NCBI RefSeq assembly: GCF_014199335.1
Contig: NZ_JACIJI010000002.1
Coordinates: forward strand, 496,001-560,000
DNA from: Stakelama sediminis
Lineage (GTDB): Bacteria > Pseudomonadota > Alphaproteobacteria > Sphingomonadales > Sphingomonadaceae
Length of the DNA stretch: 64,000 bases
Direction of reading: 5' to 3'
Positions within the stretch are counted from its first letter, which is position 1. Each line of letters begins with the position of its first letter. The position numbers were made by a program, and so were the translations under genes. A model generated the notes under the pieces. It had not been told where the DNA came from and did not search any database. It saw nothing but the letters and a program-made list of their open reading frames with translations. Of this stretch, positions 59,867-64,000 are shown one piece after another.

Positions 59867-62800
59867 TTATCCCACGGCTGCCAGTCTGTTGATTTCCGCC
59901 GGCTTCAGATCCGCATGGGTGATACCGTGCAGTGCGCCGATCGCTTCGGCAAGCTCCCCGTCGATCCGAAAGTCGCGGCCGATGACCACCACCGCCTCTC
60001 CTTCGTCGCCCAGTGGCAGGGCCAGCGCCACCTCACACCGCCCGCCTCGTCGGTCGGCCAGCATTTCAGCAAGCAGGTCGATGGCCGTCCGGTCTTCAAT
60101 CCCGCAATCCAGTATCAGCCGCGCCTCACTGGCCAGCGCGTCGAACGACCGTACCCGTTTGATCGACACCCGCGCGCTGTCCTCACCCGCTCGCCGGTCG
60201 AGTTCGACGTCCAGAATCGCACATTCCCCCGCACGCCCGGCTTCTTCCAGCGCATCGGTCGCACCGTCTTCGAAACAGGTGGCGATGCACTGCCCGCTGG
60301 TGTCCGAAAGCACGGCCATCATGTACCGCCGTCCGCGCGCGGACGTGCGCCAGCGCGCATCCTCGATCAGGGTCGCCAGCGTCGCGGTGGTGCGCGCACC
60401 CTCGGCCAGCTTCACCTCCGCGATGCTCGCAATCGTGCGCGCACCATGTACCTTGGCGAGATGCGCATAGCGGTCGAGCGGATGCGAGGAGAAATAGAAA
60501 CCGAACGCATCCTTTTCCGCCTCACTGCGCTGGGCAAGCGACCAGTGCGCGCTGGTCGGCAGGCGGATTGCCGGTTCCGCAGCACCGCCATCGTCATTGC
60601 CGAACAATCCGCCCTGTCCGCTGGTGCGCTGTTCATGCGTCCGGGACGCTACGGCCAGCAGCGTTTCGGCCGCTGCCTGTACGCCCGCGCGGTTGGGGTC
60701 GATCGAATCGAACGCGCCTGCCCCGGCAAGCGTTTCCAACTGCCGCTTGTTCAAAAGGCGCGGATCGACACGCCGCGCAAAATCGTCGAGCGACCGGAAC
60801 GCGCCCTTTGCACGCCGCTCCTCAACCAGCAATTCCATTGCGCGCTCGCCCACGCCCTTCAGCGCGGCAAGCGCATAGCGCACTGCCAGTCCATCCCCTT
60901 CCTGCTCGACCGAAAATGCTGCCTCGCTGGCATTCACATCGGGAGGCGCGCAGACGATATTGAGGCGCTTCATATCATCGACAAAAATTGCCAGTTTATC
61001 CGTCTGGTGCATGTCGAAGCTCATCGACGCTGCGAAGAATTCATGCGGATAATGCGCCTTCAGCCATGCGGTCTGATAGGCGAGCAGCGCATAGGCCGCC
61101 GCGTGACTCTTGTTGAAGCCATAGCCGGCGAACTTGTCGATCAAATCGAACAACTCGTTCGCCTTGGCTTCGGGGATATTGTTATGTTTGGCGCAGCCTT
61201 CGATGAAGATGGCGCGCTGCTTGTCCATCTCCTCTTTCTTCTTCTTGCCCATCGCGCGGCGCAACAGGTCCGCGCCGCCCAGGCTGTATCCGGCCAGGAT
61301 CTGCGCAGCCTGCATCACCTGTTCCTGATAGACGAAAATGCCATAGGTTTCGTTCAGGATCGGTTCGAGCAAAGGATGGGGATATTCCACCTTCTCGCGC
61401 CCGTTCTTGCGCGCGCCGAACAGCGGAATATTGTCCATCGGGCCGGGGCGATAAAGCGAAACCAGCGCGATAATGTCGCCGAAATTGGTGGGCCGAACCG
61501 CCGACAGGGTGCGCCGCATCCCTTCCGATTCCAGCTGGAACACGCCGACCGTATCGCCGCGCTTGAGGAGCTCATACACCCCCTCATCATCCCAGTTAAG
61601 CGTATCGAGATCGACGCTGACGCCACGCCGGTTGAGCAGACGAACCGCCTCATGCAGCACCGACAGCGTCTTGAGGCCAAGAAAGTCGAACTTCACCAAC
61701 CCTGCGGTTTCGACGAACTTCATGTCGAACTGAGTCACCGGCATATCGGATCGCGGGTCGCGGTAGAGCGGCACCAGTTGCGACAGCGGCCGGTCGCCGA
61801 TCACCACACCCGCGGCGTGGGTGGAACTGTGGCGCGGCAACCCCTCCAGCTTCATCGCCAGATCGAGCAGATAGCGCACGTCCACGTCATTTTTATATTC
61901 CGCCGCCAGTTCGCTGACGCCGTTCAGCGCGCGGTCCAGCGTCCATGGGTCGGCAGGCAGGTTCGGCACCAGCTTCGCCAGCCGGTCGACCTGACCATAG
62001 CTCATCTGCAGCACGCGGCCGGTATCCTTCAGCACCGCACGCGCCTTCAGCTTTCCGAAGGTGATAATCTGCGCGACATGATCGCGACCGTATTTTTCCT
62101 GAACATAGCGAATGACTTCGCCGCGCCGGGTTTCGCAGAAGTCGATGTCGAAGTCGGGCATCGACACACGTTCGGGGTTCAGGAAACGTTCGAACAGCAG
62201 ACCCAGTTTCAGCGGGTCGAGGTCGGTAATCGTCAGCGCCCAAGCAACCAGCGATCCCGCGCCCGAACCGCGTCCCGGTCCCACCGGAATATCATGCGCC
62301 TTGGCCCATTGGATGAAGTCGGCAACGATCAGGAAATAGCCGGGGAACCCCATCTGGACAATGATGCCCAGTTCATAGTCCAGCCGCTCGAAATAGCTTT
62401 TACGCGCCGCATCGTCGGCTATCCCTGCCTTTTCAAGCCGCGCCTCCAGCCCCTTTTCCGCCTGTTCGCGCAGCATCTTCGCCTCACCCTCCCGATCACC
62501 GGCAAGGCTGGGCAGGATCGGCTTGCGCTTGGGTGCCGCCACCCCACAGCGCTGCGCAACGACCAGCGTATTGTCGATTGCCTCCGGCAAATCCTCGAAC
62601 AGCCGTTTCATCTCGTCGGCGGGTTTCATCCACGCGGCGGGCGAACTGCGCGGACGTTCCTCGCTGGCGACATAGGTTGAATTGGCGATGCACAACATCG
62701 CGTCATGCGCCTGATGAAATTCGGCTTCGGCAAAACAGCACGGATTGGTCGCGACCAGCGGCAGGTTGCGATCATAGGCAAGGTCCAGAAGGTGCGGTTC

Positions 62801-63355
62801 GGCCCGCATCTCCACCGGGTCTTCACGGCGTACCAGTTCGATATACAGCCGGTCGCCGAACAGCGCCTGCAACCGGTCGGCATAAGAAAACGCCGCCTCG
62901 GCCTGTTCCTCAGCGAACAGTTTCGCCAGTGCACCCTCCCCGCCTGCGGTCAGGCAGATCAGCCCGTCAGTACGTCCCTCCAGCGCCGACAATTCGACAT
63001 GCGCGGGCTGTTCGATCGGCCGGTCGAGATGGCCCATGCTGACCAGCGCACACAAATTGTCATATCCTGTCGAATCCTGTGCATAGAGGGCGAGCCAGTC
63101 ATAAATCGGCTCCGCGGTTTCCGGCATTCCCGGTCGCGCCACCGTCAGCATCGTGCCCAGCACCGGCTGCACCCCACCGCCGATGCACGCATCGGAAAAG
63201 GCCATGGAGGCATACAGACCGTTACGGTCGGTCAACCCGGCGGCAGGGAAGCCCAGTATGTGCGCCTGTTTGGCAATCGCCTTCGGTTCGATTGCGCCAT
63301 CCAGCATCGTGTAGGAAGAAAAAATGCGAAGCGGAACATATCCTGCGTGAGCCAT
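59867..63355 (-). CDS. dnaE: DNA polymerase III alpha subunit
   Basis: The replicative polymerase subunit, 1162 residues. The N-terminal PHP domain (1-270) begins VPLRIFSSYTMLDG. The His expected at position 12 is Phe12 and the TDR at 42-44 also lacks a His, so the PHP metal site looks degenerate. The polymerase core has palm aspartates in MPDFDIDF (about 395) and GRGSGAGSLVAW, with YGFNKSHAAAYALLAYQTAW in the fingers. The beta-binding and OB-fold region lies toward the C terminus. Normal length for the sole alphaproteobacterial DnaE1. Confidence 0.96.
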   Translation of the reverse strand: MAHAGYVPLRIFSSYTMLDGAIEPKAIAKQAHILGFPAAGLTDRNGLYASMAFSDACIGGGVQPVLGTMLTVARPGMPETAEPIYDWLALYAQDSTGYDNLCALVSMGHLDRPIEQPAHVELSALEGRTDGLICLTAGGEGALAKLFAEEQAEAAFSYADRLQALFGDRLYIELVRREDPVEMRAEPHLLDLAYDRNLPLVATNPCCFAEAEFHQAHDAMLCIANSTYVASEERPRSSPAAWMKPADEMKRLFEDLPEAIDNTLVVAQRCGVAAPKRKPILPSLAGDREGEAKMLREQAEKGLEARLEKAGIADDAARKSYFERLDYELGIIVQMGFPGYFLIVADFIQWAKAHDIPVGPGRGSGAGSLVAWALTITDLDPLKLGLLFERFLNPERVSMPDFDIDFCETRRGEVIRYVQEKYGRDHVAQIITFGKLKARAVLKDTGRVLQMSYGQVDRLAKLVPNLPADPWTLDRALNGVSELAAEYKNDVDVRYLLDLAMKLEGLPRHSSTHAAGVVIGDRPLSQLVPLYRDPRSDMPVTQFDMKFVETAGLVKFDFLGLKTLSVLHEAVRLLNRRGVSVDLDTLNWDDEGVYELLKRGDTVGVFQLESEGMRRTLSAVRPTNFGDIIALVSLYRPGPMDNIPLFGARKNGREKVEYPHPLLEPILNETYGIFVYQEQVMQAAQILAGYSLGGADLLRRAMGKKKKEEMDKQRAIFIEGCAKHNNIPEAKANELFDLIDKFAGYGFNKSHAAAYALLAYQTAWLKAHYPHEFFAASMSFDMHQTDKLAIFVDDMKRLNIVCAPPDVNASEAAFSVEQEGDGLAVRYALAALKGVGERAMELLVEERRAKGAFRSLDDFARRVDPRLLNKRQLETLAGAGAFDSIDPNRAGVQAAAETLLAVASRTHEQRTSGQGGLFGNDDGGAAEPAIRLPTSAHWSLAQRSEAEKDAFGFYFSSHPLDRYAHLAKVHGARTIASIAEVKLAEGARTTATLATLIEDARWRTSARGRRYMMAVLSDTSGQCIATCFEDGATDALEEAGRAGECAILDVELDRRAGEDSARVSIKRVRSFDALASEARLILDCGIEDRTAIDLLAEMLADRRGGRCEVALALPLGDEGEAVVVIGRDFRIDGELAEAIGALHGITHADLKPAEINRLAAVG

Positions 63356-63467
63356 CTGGCCACTATGCCCTGCCCGAATGATTCGGGAAACCTGTGATCA
63401 GAGCTTGTTGCACGGAACAGCTATCGGATTTACGCGTTTTCGTTGCGCATGTGAAAGGATGCTGACG
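63356..63467. promoter_or_regulatory. Divergent intergenic region dnaE / HdeD-like
   Basis: 112 bases between divergent starts, with an AAAGGA ribosome-binding site for the plus-strand gene at about 63454-63459. No further element recognised. Confidence 0.3.
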
Positions 63468-64000
63468 ATGGAAGATTTCGAACGCATGACCACCGAACTC
63501 GCACCTGCCGGTCGCGGCTGGCACTGGATGCTGGGCTATGGGATCGTTTCCGTAATCATCGGCCTGCTGGCGTTGCTTGCACCGGTTGCCGCAACGCTGG
63601 CGAGCGCGCTCGTCGTCGGTATCTTCCTGATACTGGCGGGCGTTTCCGCGCTGCTGATGGCATTTGCCGCGCGCGGGCATGAAACCAACGGCTATGCGGT
63701 GCTGTTCGGCATCCTGTCGCTGATTATCGGCATCCTGATCTGGTGGGCACCGGCGGCGGGCGCTTTCTCCCTGACGCTGCTCATCGTTACCTGGCTGGTA
63801 TTGCGCGGTGGGCTGGAAATCGCCTGGAGCATGAAGCTGCAACGCCATCGCACCTGGATGTTCGTGCTTGGCCTGATCAACCTGCTGCTCGCTTTGCTGG
63901 TGATTTTCACCCTGCCGCTGTCGGCACTGACGCTTCCGGGATATATCCTCGGTATCAGTTTCCTGATCACCGGTATCAACGCGATCGTCTGGGCCTTGTC
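63468..64000 (+). CDS. HdeD/DUF308-family membrane protein (runs off window)
   Basis: At least 177 codons are present before the right edge. After a short polar N terminus (MEDFERMTTELAP) come about six hydrophobic helices in the DUF308 pattern, each preceded by short loops (WHWMLGYGIVSVIIGLLALL, ASALVVGIFLILAGVSALL, NGYAVLFGILSLIIGILIWW, FVLGLINLLLALLVIF). HdeD is linked to acid resistance in E. coli, but most family members are uncharacterised. The C terminus lies beyond the window. Start from a good AAGGA-ATG spacing. Confidence 0.85.
   Translation, partial: MEDFERMTTELAPAGRGWHWMLGYGIVSVIIGLLALLAPVAATLASALVVGIFLILAGVSALLMAFAARGHETNGYAVLFGILSLIIGILIWWAPAAGAFSLTLLIVTWLVLRGGLEIAWSMKLQRHRTWMFVLGLINLLLALLVIFTLPLSALTLPGYILGISFLITGINAIVWAL

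Noticed and set aside
59915-62680. Very long open frame on the plus strand opposite dnaE
   Set aside because: dnaE is certain on the minus strand; the antisense frame is His/Arg/Gln-rich with no recognisable domain, as expected for a shadow frame in GC-rich DNA.

Overview
The window is GC-rich, densely packed chromosomal DNA. It most likely comes from an alphaproteobacterium of the order Sphingomonadales. The argument rests on gene order and family repertoire: lptD-surA-pdxA-rsmA; pckA next to chvI-chvG-hprK-rapZ-EIIA(Man)-HPr with a short, kinase-domain-only HPr kinase; a QmcA/NfeD pair; and a FecI/FecR pair with an STN-domain TonB receptor and secreted peptidases. The genus cannot be read from the sequence. 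I found no tRNA, rRNA, insertion sequence, prophage or CRISPR array.

Layout. 1-2566: ndk, holC and pepA on the minus strand. 2727-8279: a plus-strand operon for outer-membrane biogenesis and maintenance (lptD, surA, pdxA, rsmA). 8276-11466: a TPR protein, an RsmB-type rRNA methyltransferase and guaB (minus). 11641-17244: a GT-C membrane glycosyltransferase, a CitE-like lyase on the opposite strand, SPFH/NfeD membrane proteins and a Tat-type DUF885 hydrolase. 17278-20580: an MscS channel, a small DUF937-like protein and pckA (minus). 20786-25915: the ChvI/ChvG two-component system, then the regulatory PTS branch (HprK, RapZ, EIIA-Man, HPr) and a SpoU methyltransferase. 25916-31083: a TPR protein, rmuC, def and recR (minus), then fmt-truA (plus). 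31068-41562: two minus-strand groups, etfQO-TPR-ispE and echA/formylglutamate hydrolase/ilvD/lipoprotein/nnrDE/rRNA m5U methyltransferase, separated by a strong terminator-like hairpin. 41680-44706: a UDG-like protein, a soluble lytic transglycosylase and MoaB. 44743-46205: a VOC protein and a PA0069-type radical SAM protein. 46288-58228: a peptidase and uptake island. 58255-64000: an acyl-CoA synthetase, dnaE and the start of an HdeD-like membrane protein.

Most of the window is core housekeeping. The most distinctive part is the region around 46.3-58.2 kb. A FecI-type sigma factor and FecR anti-sigma factor diverge from an operon of an STN-domain TonB receptor, a gamma-glutamyltransferase-family enzyme and a glutamate-carboxypeptidase-II-like M28 peptidase; an exported M1 aminopeptidase converges on it. 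This looks like a cell-surface-signalled system that takes up a peptide or amide-linked compound and trims it in the periplasm. By eye, the GGT-like enzyme keeps its autoprocessing threonine but has lost the residues that hold the gamma-glutamyl group in E. coli GGT, so its substrate may not be a classical gamma-glutamyl peptide. The divergent promoter region carries repeated TGACG-N6-CGTCA palindromes at 11-bp half-site spacing, a candidate operator. Together these are the best candidate for an undescribed system in the window.

Start codons were chosen from domain boundaries, signal peptides and Shine-Dalgarno spacing. Comparisons with E. coli or human proteins are from memory and by eye.
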